In this document: positions 32,047 to 39,954 of the stretch, in pieces | Numbering within the stretch: the stretch's first letter is position 1 | How the letters are laid out: every line of letters begins with the position of its first letter | Assembly (NCBI GenBank): GCA_016720345.1 | Contig: JADKKV010000005.1 | Location: 1 to 64,000 of the forward strand | DNA length: 64,000 nt | Reading direction: 5' to 3' | Source of the DNA: Thermomonas sp. | Lineage (GTDB): Bacteria; Pseudomonadota; Gammaproteobacteria; Xanthomonadales; Xanthomonadaceae | Translations under genes and position numbers: made by a program | Notes under the pieces: model-generated | The model's database searches: none | Told to the model about the DNA's origin: nothing | The model's input: only the letters and a program-made list of their open reading frames with translations

Positions 32047-33678
32047 ATGAACCTTGCCCTGCAATTGCTGCACGCCCTCAAGGCGCACGGCGCCCGCGAG
32101 ATCTTCGGCATCCCGGGTGATTTCATCCTGCCGTTCTTCAGGCACGTGGAGGCCAGCGGGATCCTGCCGCTGGTCGCGCTCAGCCACGAACCGTCGCTGG
32201 GCTTCGCCGCGGATGCCGCCGCGCGCATGAACATGGGGCTGGGCGTGGTCGCGGTGACCTACGGCGCGGGCGCGCTCAATACCGTCAACGCGATCGCCTG
32301 CGCCTACGCCGAGCGTTCGCCGGTGGTGGTGCTGGCCGGTTGCCCGGGCGCGGTCGAGGCGCACTCCGGGCTGGCCCTGCACCACCAGGTGCGGCACGTG
32401 GATTCGCAACTGCGGGTGTTCGCCGAGATCACCTGCGACCAGGTGCGGCTGGACGACCCGGCCACCGCGCCGGCGCTGATCGCGCGCGCGCTGCGCAGTT
32501 GCCGCGAGTTCTCGCAGCCGGTGCTGGTCGAGATCCCGCGCGACCTCGCCGAGCGCGAGATGGGCGCGGTGCCGATGCTGCCGCCAAGCCCGTTCGTGCA
32601 GGCGGCGGTGGACGAGTGCGCGCGCGAATGGCTGGCGCGCATCCAGGCCGCGGAACGGCCGGTGCTGATGCCGGGAGTGGAGGTGCGCCGTTTCGGGATC
32701 GAGGCCGAGGTGGCCGAACTGGCGCGGCGGCTGGCGCTGCCGGTGCTGACCACGTTCATGGGCCGCGGCCTGCTGGCGGATGCCGGCCTGCCTTGCCATG
32801 CCACCTACCTCGGGGTCGCCGGCGACCCCGCGATCAGCGACCTGCTGGACAAGTCCGACCTGCCGGTGATGCTGGGCCTGATCCAGTCCGACAGCAATTT
32901 CGGCATCGCCGGCGAGCGCATCGACTTCCGCCGCGCGCTGGTGGCCTCGCACCGCGAGGCGCGGATCGGCCACGCCGTCTACCACGACATCCCGCTGCCG
33001 GCGCTGGTGCGCGCCCTGCTCGACCAGCTGCCGGCCAGCGACCGCACGCGGCTGGCGGACTTGCCGCGTCCCGAATACCCCACCGGCCTGCAGGACGACG
33101 ACGCCGCGCTGACCGCCGGCGACCTCGCGCGCGGGCTGAACGACCGCATCCACGCGCACGGCGCGTTTCCCGTGGCCTCCGACATCGGCGACTGCCTGTT
33201 CGCGGCGATGGAGCTGCTGCCCACGCCGCTGGTCGCGCCCGGCTATTACGCCTCGATGGGCTTCGGGGTGCCGGCCGGGATCGGCATGCAGGTCACCACC
33301 GGCGAGCGCACCGTGATCCTGGTCGGCGACGGCGCGTTCCAGATGACCGGCTGGGAACTGGGCCACTGCCGCCGTTACGGCATCGACCCGATCGTGCTGC
33401 TGCTCAACAACCAGAGCTGGGAAATGATCCGCGCGTTCCAGCCGGAATCGAAGTGCGCCGACCTTGGCGACTGGCGCTATGCCGAGATCGCCGACACCCT
33501 TGGCGGCCACGGCCACCGCGTGCGCACCCGCGGCGAGTTCAAGCGCGCGCTGGATGCCGCGTTCGCCGAGCGCGGCCGCTTCCAGCTGATCGAGATGATG
33601 GTGCCCGCGGGCGACAGCACGCCGACCCTGAAGCGCTTCTCCGAGGGCATCCGCGCCCTGCGCGCGCGCGCCGCCTGA
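32047..33678 (+). CDS. Phenylpyruvate/indolepyruvate decarboxylase-like ThDP enzyme
   Basis: The 543-residue protein has the three thiamine-diphosphate domains. The activating glutamate is in LSHEPSLGFAADA, an LHHQVRHVDSQ segment carries the two catalytic histidines typical of arylpyruvate decarboxylases, and the cofactor motif is GDGAFQMTGWE...LLLNNQSWE. It should convert phenylpyruvate or indolepyruvate to the aldehyde plus CO2. With the preceding aminotransferase it forms an Ehrlich-type route from phenylalanine or tyrosine. In denitrifiers such as Aromatoleum this route feeds phenylacetate and then benzoyl-CoA metabolism. An FNR-like box lies upstream. Confidence 0.78.
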   Translation: MNLALQLLHALKAHGAREIFGIPGDFILPFFRHVEASGILPLVALSHEPSLGFAADAAARMNMGLGVVAVTYGAGALNTVNAIACAYAERSPVVVLAGCPGAVEAHSGLALHHQVRHVDSQLRVFAEITCDQVRLDDPATAPALIARALRSCREFSQPVLVEIPRDLAEREMGAVPMLPPSPFVQAAVDECAREWLARIQAAERPVLMPGVEVRRFGIEAEVAELARRLALPVLTTFMGRGLLADAGLPCHATYLGVAGDPAISDLLDKSDLPVMLGLIQSDSNFGIAGERIDFRRALVASHREARIGHAVYHDIPLPALVRALLDQLPASDRTRLADLPRPEYPTGLQDDDAALTAGDLARGLNDRIHAHGAFPVASDIGDCLFAAMELLPTPLVAPGYYASMGFGVPAGIGMQVTTGERTVILVGDGAFQMTGWELGHCRRYGIDPIVLLLNNQSWEMIRAFQPESKCADLGDWRYAEIADTLGGHGHRVRTRGEFKRALDAAFAERGRFQLIEMMVPAGDSTPTLKRFSEGIRALRARAA

Positions 33679-33820
33679 CCCCGCGGCGGGGCCACCCGCA
33701 CCCGCCCAGGGCCGTGGCCGCGAGCCCGTTCCAACCAGCTGGCCGCGGCCCCCGACGCCGCGTTTCCGGCCGCGCGCGAACACCCCACCAACCACCGCGT
33801 CCGCCTGCCCGCGCCGGCGG

Positions 33821-33849
33821 TTGACCGCGCCCGCCCGACCCCGTAGATT
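33821..33849 (+). promoter_or_regulatory. Sigma70-type promoter of the benzoyl-CoA operon
   Basis: The -35 hexamer TTGACC (33821-33826), a 17-base spacer and the -10 hexamer TAGATT (33844-33849) lie 61 bases upstream of the first gene. The predicted start, about 33856, falls next to the palindromic operator. No gene is seen in 33679-33820. Confidence 0.6.
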
Positions 33850-33858
33850 TCACCCAAG

Positions 33859-33878
33859 AGCCGAACGAACGTTCGGCT
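33859..33878 (+). promoter_or_regulatory. TetR-type operator palindrome
   Basis: AGCCGAACG-AA-CGTTCGGCT is a perfect 9+2+9 inverted repeat directly downstream of the promoter. Its CGAACG...CGTTCG core is typical of TetR-family operators. The TetR gene inside the operon (36851-37510) is the natural candidate binder. Confidence 0.75.
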
Positions 33879-33910
33879 GGTCACCGAACACCGACCTGGG
33901 GAGGTTGCGC

Positions 33911-34972
33911 ATGCCGGCCATCGACGCCTGGGGGATGTTCCTGCTGGAACCCCGGCAGCCGCTGCAACGGCGCGCGTTCCGGATCGAGCCGCCGGCTGCG
34001 GGCGAAGTGGTGGTGCAGGTCGCCGGCTGCGGGCTGTGCCACACCGACCTTGGCTTCATCGACGGCGGGGTCAAGACCCGCCACGACCTGCCGCTGGTGC
34101 TGGGGCACGAGATCTCCGGCACCGTGATCGCCTGCGGCGAGGGTTGCGAAGACTGGCAGGGCCGCCAGGTGGTGGTGCCGGCGGTGCTGCCCTGCGGCGA
34201 ATGCGAACTGTGCGCGGCCGGCCGCGACAACATCTGCCAGCGCCAGCGCATGCCCGGCAACGACTTCCACGGTGGCTTCGCCAGCCACCTGGCGGTACCG
34301 GCGCGCTTCCTGTGCGCACTGCCAGGCGACCTCGGTGGCTTCCCGCTGGCCGAACTCAGCGTGGTCGCCGATGCGATCACCACGCCCTACCAGTCGGTAC
34401 TGCGCAGCGGCCTGGCCGCCGGCGAAGTGGCGATCGTGATCGGCGTTGGCGGGGTCGGCCTGTACATGGTCCAGCACGCACGCAACCGCGGCGCGCAGGT
34501 GATCGCGATCGACGTCGATCCATCCCGTTTGCAAGCGGCCGCGGCGCAGGGGGCGGCATTCACCGTCAATGCCCGCGAATTCGACGAGCGCGAGCTGCGC
34601 AAGCACCTGCGCGCGGCCTGCAAGGCCCGCGGCTGGCCGGATACCCGCTGGCGCGTGTTCGAGACCTCCGGCACCGCCGCCGGCCAGCGCAGCGCGTATT
34701 CGCTGCTGAGCTTCGCCGGCACCCTGGGCGTGGTCGGTTTCACCATGGACAAGACCGAGCTGCGCCTGTCCAACATCATGGCCTTCGATGCCGACGTCTT
34801 CGGCAACTGGGGCTGCCGGCCCGCGCACTACCCAGCGGTGGTCGCCGACGTGCTGGCCGGGCGCATCGAGGTGCGCCGCAACGTCCGCCAGTTCCCGCTT
34901 TCCGGGATCAACGCGGTGATCGCCGACGCCCAAGCGCACCGCCTCGACGCGCGCGCCGTGCTGGTGCCCTGA
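33911..34972 (+). CDS. had: 6-hydroxycyclohex-1-ene-1-carbonyl-CoA dehydrogenase
   Basis: This 353-residue medium-chain zinc dehydrogenase has the catalytic zinc ligands in CGLCHTD and GHE, the structural-zinc motif PCGECELCAAGRDNIC, and the NAD loop GVGGVGL. In the benzoyl-CoA pathway it oxidises the alcohol made by Dch to the 6-oxo compound with NAD+. The assignment to Had rather than a generic alcohol dehydrogenase rests on its position directly before oah and dch. ATG 33911 has GAGG 8 bases upstream; a longer frame from 33821 would cross the promoter and operator. Confidence 0.9.
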   Translation: MPAIDAWGMFLLEPRQPLQRRAFRIEPPAAGEVVVQVAGCGLCHTDLGFIDGGVKTRHDLPLVLGHEISGTVIACGEGCEDWQGRQVVVPAVLPCGECELCAAGRDNICQRQRMPGNDFHGGFASHLAVPARFLCALPGDLGGFPLAELSVVADAITTPYQSVLRSGLAAGEVAIVIGVGGVGLYMVQHARNRGAQVIAIDVDPSRLQAAAAQGAAFTVNAREFDERELRKHLRAACKARGWPDTRWRVFETSGTAAGQRSAYSLLSFAGTLGVVGFTMDKTELRLSNIMAFDADVFGNWGCRPAHYPAVVADVLAGRIEVRRNVRQFPLSGINAVIADAQAHRLDARAVLVP

Positions 34973-34994
34973 CCCCCTTGCCTTCGAGCCGACG

Positions 34995-36074
34995 ATGAAG
35001 AACCACCACCTGATCGACCGCTGCGACTACCGCGACATCCTGGTCGAGAAGCGCCCGCTGCGCGATGCGCACGGCGCCGAAGTGCCCGGCCTGTACAACG
35101 CCTGGATCCTGCTCAATAACGAGAAGCAGCTGAACTCCTACACCACCCAGGCGGTGAAGGAGCTGATCCTGGCCTTCCGCGAGGCCTCCTGCGACCGCAG
35201 CGTGGTCGCGGTGGTGTTCAGCGCAGTCGGCGACAAGGCCTTCTGCACCGGCGGCAACACCAAGGAGTACGCCGAGTACTACGCCGGCAACCCGCAGGAA
35301 TACAAGCAGTACATGCGGCTGTTCAACGACATGGTCACCGGCATCCTGCTGTGCGACAAGCCGGTGATCAACCGCGTCAACGGCATGCGCATCGGCGGTG
35401 GCCAGGAGATCGGCATGGCCTGCGATTTCAGCATCGCCGCCGACACCGCGCGCTTCGGCCAGGCCGGTCCCAAGCACGGCTCGGCGCCGGACGGCGGCTC
35501 CACCGATTTCCTGCACCTGTTCGTCGGCATCACCCGCGCGATGGCGTCCTGCACCCTGTGCGAACACTGGTCGGCGCATGCCGCGGTCGACATCGGCCTG
35601 GTCAACAAGATCGTGCCGGTGCTGAAGGCGCCCGACGGCCGCTTCATCGGCAACCCGATGGTCTCGCTGGAACGCTTCGACGCCTGGGGCAACCCGGCCT
35701 ACGGTGCGTTCAAGTCCGGCACCGAACGCGAGGCGGCGAAGGCGGCGATGGCCGGATGCACGACCGACCTCTCGCTGCTCGATGCCGAGGTCGAGGCGAT
35801 GGCGTACAAGCTTTCGCTGACCATGCCCGACTGCCTGGCCAAGACCATCGAGTCGGTGCGCAAGAAGAAGCTCGAGCACTGGCAGCGCAACGGCGAGAGC
35901 AACCGCTCGTGGCTGGCGCTGAACATGATGACCGAGGCCCGCGCCGGCTTCCGCGCCTTCAACGAAGGCCCCAGGCACCAGCGCGAGGTCGACTTCCTGG
36001 AACTGCGCCGCGCGCTCGCCGAGGCGCATCCGTGGGACGACGCGCTGCTGGCGCGGATCATGCCGAAGGCCTGA
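34995..36074 (+). CDS. oah: 6-oxocyclohex-1-ene-1-carbonyl-CoA hydrolase (ring opening)
   Basis: The 359-residue crotonase-superfamily protein has the Oah-type N-terminus (DYRDILVEKRP...VPGLYNAWILLNN), the oxyanion-hole segments FCTGGNTKEY and GMRIGGGQEIGMACD, and the long C-terminal part (ESVRKKKLEHWQ) that distinguishes Oah from ordinary enoyl-CoA hydratases. It adds water and cleaves the ring to 3-hydroxypimelyl-CoA. It follows had by 22 bases, and dch starts 4 bases after its stop. Confidence 0.94.
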   Translation: MKNHHLIDRCDYRDILVEKRPLRDAHGAEVPGLYNAWILLNNEKQLNSYTTQAVKELILAFREASCDRSVVAVVFSAVGDKAFCTGGNTKEYAEYYAGNPQEYKQYMRLFNDMVTGILLCDKPVINRVNGMRIGGGQEIGMACDFSIAADTARFGQAGPKHGSAPDGGSTDFLHLFVGITRAMASCTLCEHWSAHAAVDIGLVNKIVPVLKAPDGRFIGNPMVSLERFDAWGNPAYGAFKSGTEREAAKAAMAGCTTDLSLLDAEVEAMAYKLSLTMPDCLAKTIESVRKKKLEHWQRNGESNRSWLALNMMTEARAGFRAFNEGPRHQREVDFLELRRALAEAHPWDDALLARIMPKA

Positions 36075-36078
36075 CGCC

Positions 36079-36849
36079 ATGGACTTCGCCAAGCTCGCAC
36101 TGCGCGAAACCCACGACGGCCAGGTGCTGGAGGTGGCGCTGGACGCGCCCAAGGCCAACATCCTCGATGCCGCGATGATGGCCGAGCTGCGCGCGGTGCT
36201 GGCCGCCGAGCGTGGCGTGGCCGGGCGCAAGGCGCTGGTGCTGCGCGGGTCCGGCGCGCATTTCTGCTTCGGCGCCAGCGTGCCCGAGCACCAGGCCGAC
36301 CAGGTCGGGGCGATGCTGCCGCAGTTCCACGCGCTGATCGACGACCTGCTTTCGCATCCGGTGCCGACCATCGCCCAGGTTTCGGGCTTCTGCCTCGGCG
36401 GCGGCTTCGAACTGGCGCTGGCCTGCGCGCTGCTTTTCGCCGACGACAGCGCGCGCTTCGCGGTGCCGGAGATCCAGCTCGGGGTGTTCCCGCCGGTGGC
36501 GGCGGTGCTGCTGCCGGCGCTGGGCGCGGCGATGCTCGGCAACCGCCTGGTGCTGTCGGGCGAAACCGTCGATGCCGATGCGCTGGCCGGCTGCGGCCTG
36601 CTCGCCGGTCGCGGCGACAGTGCCGAGGCCGCGGCATCGGCGTGGATCGGGCAGCACCTGTTGCCGCGCAGCGCCAGCAGCCTGCGCATCGCCCAGCGTG
36701 CCGCGCGCGCCGCAGTGCTGGCGCAGTTCCGCGCCCACATCGGCGCCGCCGAGCGCCTGTACCTCGATCAACTGATGGCCACCCACGATGCCAACGAGGG
36801 CATCGCCGCCTTCATCGGCAAGCGCCCGCCGGCGTGGACGGACGCCTGA
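36079..36849 (+). CDS. dch: Cyclohexa-1,5-diene-1-carbonyl-CoA hydratase
   Basis: A 256-residue crotonase-fold enzyme with the oxyanion motifs GSGAHFCFGASVPEH and SGFCLGGGFELALACALLF, and EIQLGVFPP. In Thauera-type pathways Dch hydrates the dienoyl-CoA product of benzoyl-CoA reductase. Length and the SVPEH segment fit Dch; the position between oah and the bcr genes confirms it. Confidence 0.92.
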   Translation: MDFAKLALRETHDGQVLEVALDAPKANILDAAMMAELRAVLAAERGVAGRKALVLRGSGAHFCFGASVPEHQADQVGAMLPQFHALIDDLLSHPVPTIAQVSGFCLGGGFELALACALLFADDSARFAVPEIQLGVFPPVAAVLLPALGAAMLGNRLVLSGETVDADALAGCGLLAGRGDSAEAAASAWIGQHLLPRSASSLRIAQRAARAAVLAQFRAHIGAAERLYLDQLMATHDANEGIAAFIGKRPPAWTDA

Positions 36850-36850
36850 G

Positions 36851-37510
36851 ATGGACGCCCAGGCCATCCCCGCCAGCAGCCAGCCGGCAGACGACATCCT
36901 CGCCGAGTGCGCGGCGCTGATGGCGCGCGAGGGTTACCACGGCACCTCGATGCGCGACCTCGCCGCCGCCACCGGGCGCTCGCTGGCCGGGCTCTACCAC
37001 CACTTCTCCAGCAAGGAGGAGCTGCTGTTCCTGATCAACGAGCGCGGCTTCGCCTCGCTGCTGGCGAACGCGGAGCGCCTGCTGGCCGCCTACCGCGGCG
37101 GCCGCGGCAGCGCGCAACGGCCGTCGCGCAAGGCCAGCGCGGCGCTGCTGTGCGACCTGATCGGCGCCCACCTGGGCTATTTCGGCAGCCACCTCAACGA
37201 GATGCGGATCCTGATGTTCGGCACCCAGCCGATGAGCAGCGCGCACGGCGAGGCGATCCGCGCGCTGAAGCAGCGCTACACCGACTGCGTGCAGCTGGCG
37301 GTCGGCGATTACATCGCGGCGCGCCGCGAGCCGCTCGCGGCCGGCGACGTCGAACGCAGGACCTACCTGCTGTTCGGAATGATGAACTGGATCTTCGGCT
37401 GGTATTCGTTCGACCAGCACGGCTCGGTGGACGCGCTGGCCGAGGAGATCTTCCTGACATTCACCCGAGGCTGCCTGCCGCGCGCGCAGGCGACTCACGG
37501 CGAGGGCTAG
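36851..37510 (+). CDS. TetR-family transcriptional regulator of the aromatic operon
   Basis: The 219-residue protein has an N-terminal TetR helix-turn-helix (ECAALMAREGYHGTSMRDLAAATGRSLAGLYHHFSSKEELLF, residues about 17-58). A C-terminal ligand domain follows (FGMMNWIFGWYSF) of the type that binds acyl-CoA in related regulators. ATG 36851 lies one base after the dch stop codon. The gene sits in the middle of the operon, so it would repress its own synthesis through the 33859-33878 palindrome. A CoA-ester inducer such as benzoyl-CoA is an inference. Confidence 0.88.
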   Translation: MDAQAIPASSQPADDILAECAALMAREGYHGTSMRDLAAATGRSLAGLYHHFSSKEELLFLINERGFASLLANAERLLAAYRGGRGSAQRPSRKASAALLCDLIGAHLGYFGSHLNEMRILMFGTQPMSSAHGEAIRALKQRYTDCVQLAVGDYIAARREPLAAGDVERRTYLLFGMMNWIFGWYSFDQHGSVDALAEEIFLTFTRGCLPRAQATHGEG

Positions 37511-37515
37511 CGCAC

Positions 37516-38676
37516 ATGGGCATCAAGGCGATCATCGACCGCTGCGAACGGCTGTACCGGGACGTCGACCTCGGTTGCGTGCAGGAGTGGAAGGCGCGCA
37601 CCGGCGGCAAGGCGGTCGGGCACATGCCGGTGTACGTGCCGCGCGAGCTCATCCACGCCGCCGGGCTGCTGCCGGTCGGGGTGATGGGCGGCGGCGACGA
37701 CGTCGAGATCATCCGCGGCGACGCCTACTTCCAGTCCTACATCTGCCATATCCCGCGCTCGACGGTGGAACTGGGCCTGGCCGGCAAGCTGGATTGCCTG
37801 GACGGCATGCTGTTCCCGGCGATCTGCGACGTGATCCGCAACCTCTCGGGGATGTGGCAGCTGATGTTCCCCGGCAAGTACGTCAAGTACATCGACTTCC
37901 CGCAGACCTTCAACGGCGCCGGCCGCGAGTTCTACCGCTTCGAGCTGGCCAGCCTGCTGCTCGACATGGAGCAGCTGTCCGGCGTCCGCGCCACCCGCGA
38001 GCGCCTGAACCAGTCGATCGCGCTGTACAACGACAATCGCCGCGCGCTGGCCGCGCTGTACGACCTGCGCGCCGCCGAGCCCAGCAAGGTCCCGACCAGC
38101 GAGCTGTACCTGCTGCTGCGCGCCGGCAACGTGCTGGAGGTATCCGAGCACACCGCGATCCTGCGCGAATACCTGCAGCTGGCGCGCGAACGCGGGCGGC
38201 CGCGCCACGACAACGTGCGGGTGGTGGTGACCGGGCTGTTCTGCGAGCAGCCGCCGCTGTCGATGGTGCGCGCGATGGAGAACAGCGGCTGCTACATCGT
38301 CGACGACGACTGGGTGCTGGGCGCGCGCTACCAGCTGGGCGACACCGCGATCGGCGAGCGGCCGCTGGACGCGATCGTGGATGCCTACATGGACGGCACC
38401 GTGGCCACCGCCACCCGCTACGTCGAAGGCGACGACAAGGGCGCGTTCCTGGTCGAGCAGGTGCGCCAGCGTCGCGCCGAGGGCGTGATCTTCGCCGCGG
38501 CGAGCTTCTGCGACCCGGCCCTGCTGGACCGCCCGATGGGGCAGAAGGCGCTGGCCGACGCCGGCATCCCCTACACCTCCTTCACCTACTCCGAGAACAC
38601 CGGCCAGGTCCAGGTGATCAAGGAACAGGCCGGCACCTTCGCCGATTCGATCAAGCTCTGGGGAGTCGCGGCATGA
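37516..38676 (+). CDS. bcrC: Benzoyl-CoA reductase subunit C
   Basis: The 386-residue subunit belongs to the HgdA/HgdB/BcrB/BcrC family. Key features are VYVPRELIHAAGLLPVG at the N-terminus and the cysteines of SYICHIPRST, KLDCLDGMLFPAICD, GLFCEQPP and AASFCDP, some of which bind the active-site [4Fe-4S] cluster. With BcrB it forms the module where benzoyl-CoA is reduced to the 1,5-dienoyl-CoA. Length equals that of Thauera BcrC as I recall it. It is followed by bcrB with an ATGA overlap. Confidence 0.95.
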   Translation: MGIKAIIDRCERLYRDVDLGCVQEWKARTGGKAVGHMPVYVPRELIHAAGLLPVGVMGGGDDVEIIRGDAYFQSYICHIPRSTVELGLAGKLDCLDGMLFPAICDVIRNLSGMWQLMFPGKYVKYIDFPQTFNGAGREFYRFELASLLLDMEQLSGVRATRERLNQSIALYNDNRRALAALYDLRAAEPSKVPTSELYLLLRAGNVLEVSEHTAILREYLQLARERGRPRHDNVRVVVTGLFCEQPPLSMVRAMENSGCYIVDDDWVLGARYQLGDTAIGERPLDAIVDAYMDGTVATATRYVEGDDKGAFLVEQVRQRRAEGVIFAAASFCDPALLDRPMGQKALADAGIPYTSFTYSENTGQVQVIKEQAGTFADSIKLWGVAA

Positions 38677-39944
38677 ACGCCAGCGTACAGAAAGAAGAAA
38701 GCATGGTGATGCAGAAGAAGATGATCGGCGAGCACTTCGAGACGCTCGCCAGGGCGCCGGAGAGCGGGCGCAAGGTCGTCTACACCTTCGTGCCCGGCAA
38801 CCTCAACGAGCTGATCCTGGCATTCGACCTGCTGCCGGTGCACCCGGAGGTCAACGCCCTGCAGTCGGGCATGCGCAAGCTGTCCGGCGACTACATCCAG
38901 GAAGCCGAGAAGCAGGGCCATTCCGAGGATGTCTGCACCTACGTCAAGTGCGACATCGGCATGCTCAAGAAGGGCAACATCGGCCCCACCGGCGAGAAGC
39001 TGCCGCCGCCGGACCTGCTGCTGCTCAGCTACACCGGCTGCTTCACCTTCATGAAGTGGTTCGAGCTGCTCAAGCAGGAATACGGCTGCCCGGTGGTGAT
39101 GCTGCAGGTGCCCTACCAGGCCGACGGCACCATCACCGCCAGCCAGCGCGAGTTCGTCGCCCGCCAGCTGCGCGAAGTGGTGGTGCCGGCGCTGGAGGAA
39201 GTGTCCGGCAAGAAGCTCGACGAGGACCGGCTCAAGGAACTGCTGGCGAGCTCGGCGCGCGCCGAGGACGACCTCGTGTACGTGTGGGAGTCGGCCAAGC
39301 ACCGGCCGTCGCCGATCGACGCCTACTTCGGCGGCGTGTACTACATCGGCCCGATCTTCACCGCCTTCCGCGGCCTGCCCGACTGCGAGGCCTACTACCG
39401 CTCGCTGCGCAGCGAGGTGGACTACCGCATCGCCCACGGCATGGGCCCGACCACCCCGGAAGGCGAGCTGCGCGAGCAGAAATACCGGATCGTGGTCGAG
39501 GGCCCGCCGAACTGGACCAGCTTCCGCGACTTCTGGAAGATCTTCCACGACGAGGGCGTGGTGATGGTGGCCTCGACCTACACCAAGGTCGGCGGCCTCT
39601 ACGAGCAGGGCTTCCGCCACGACCCGGCGAAGCCGTTCGAGAGCCTGGCCGAGTACTGCCTGGGCTGCTACACCAACCGCAACCTGCCGGCGCGGGTGGA
39701 CATCATCGCCAAGTACGTCGAGGAGTACGAGGCGGACGGCATCCTGTTCAACTCGATCAAGAGCTGCAACTCGTTCTCCGCCGGGCAGCTGATGATGCTG
39801 CGCGAGCTGGAGAAGCGCACCGGCAAGTCCGGCGCGTTCATCGAATCGGACCTGGTCGACCCGCGCTATTTCAGCGCGGCCAACATCAAGAACCGCCTCG
39901 AATCCTACTTCCAGATGCTGGAAGCCAAGCGCCAGGCCGCCTGA
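38673..39944 (+). CDS. bcrB: Benzoyl-CoA reductase subunit B
   Basis: The 423-residue subunit has the conserved HgdB/BcrB motifs EDVCTYVKCDIGML, LLLSYTGCFTFMKWFELLK, CLGCYTNRNLP and IKSCNSFSAGQ; the cysteines provide cluster ligands. It pairs with BcrC as the substrate-reducing half of the class I enzyme. ATG 38673 overlaps the bcrC stop; an internal ATG (at MVMQKK) is a possible alternative start. Confidence 0.95.
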   Translation: MNASVQKEESMVMQKKMIGEHFETLARAPESGRKVVYTFVPGNLNELILAFDLLPVHPEVNALQSGMRKLSGDYIQEAEKQGHSEDVCTYVKCDIGMLKKGNIGPTGEKLPPPDLLLLSYTGCFTFMKWFELLKQEYGCPVVMLQVPYQADGTITASQREFVARQLREVVVPALEEVSGKKLDEDRLKELLASSARAEDDLVYVWESAKHRPSPIDAYFGGVYYIGPIFTAFRGLPDCEAYYRSLRSEVDYRIAHGMGPTTPEGELREQKYRIVVEGPPNWTSFRDFWKIFHDEGVVMVASTYTKVGGLYEQGFRHDPAKPFESLAEYCLGCYTNRNLPARVDIIAKYVEEYEADGILFNSIKSCNSFSAGQLMMLRELEKRTGKSGAFIESDLVDPRYFSAANIKNRLESYFQMLEAKRQAA

Positions 39945-39954
39945 GGAGACACCC

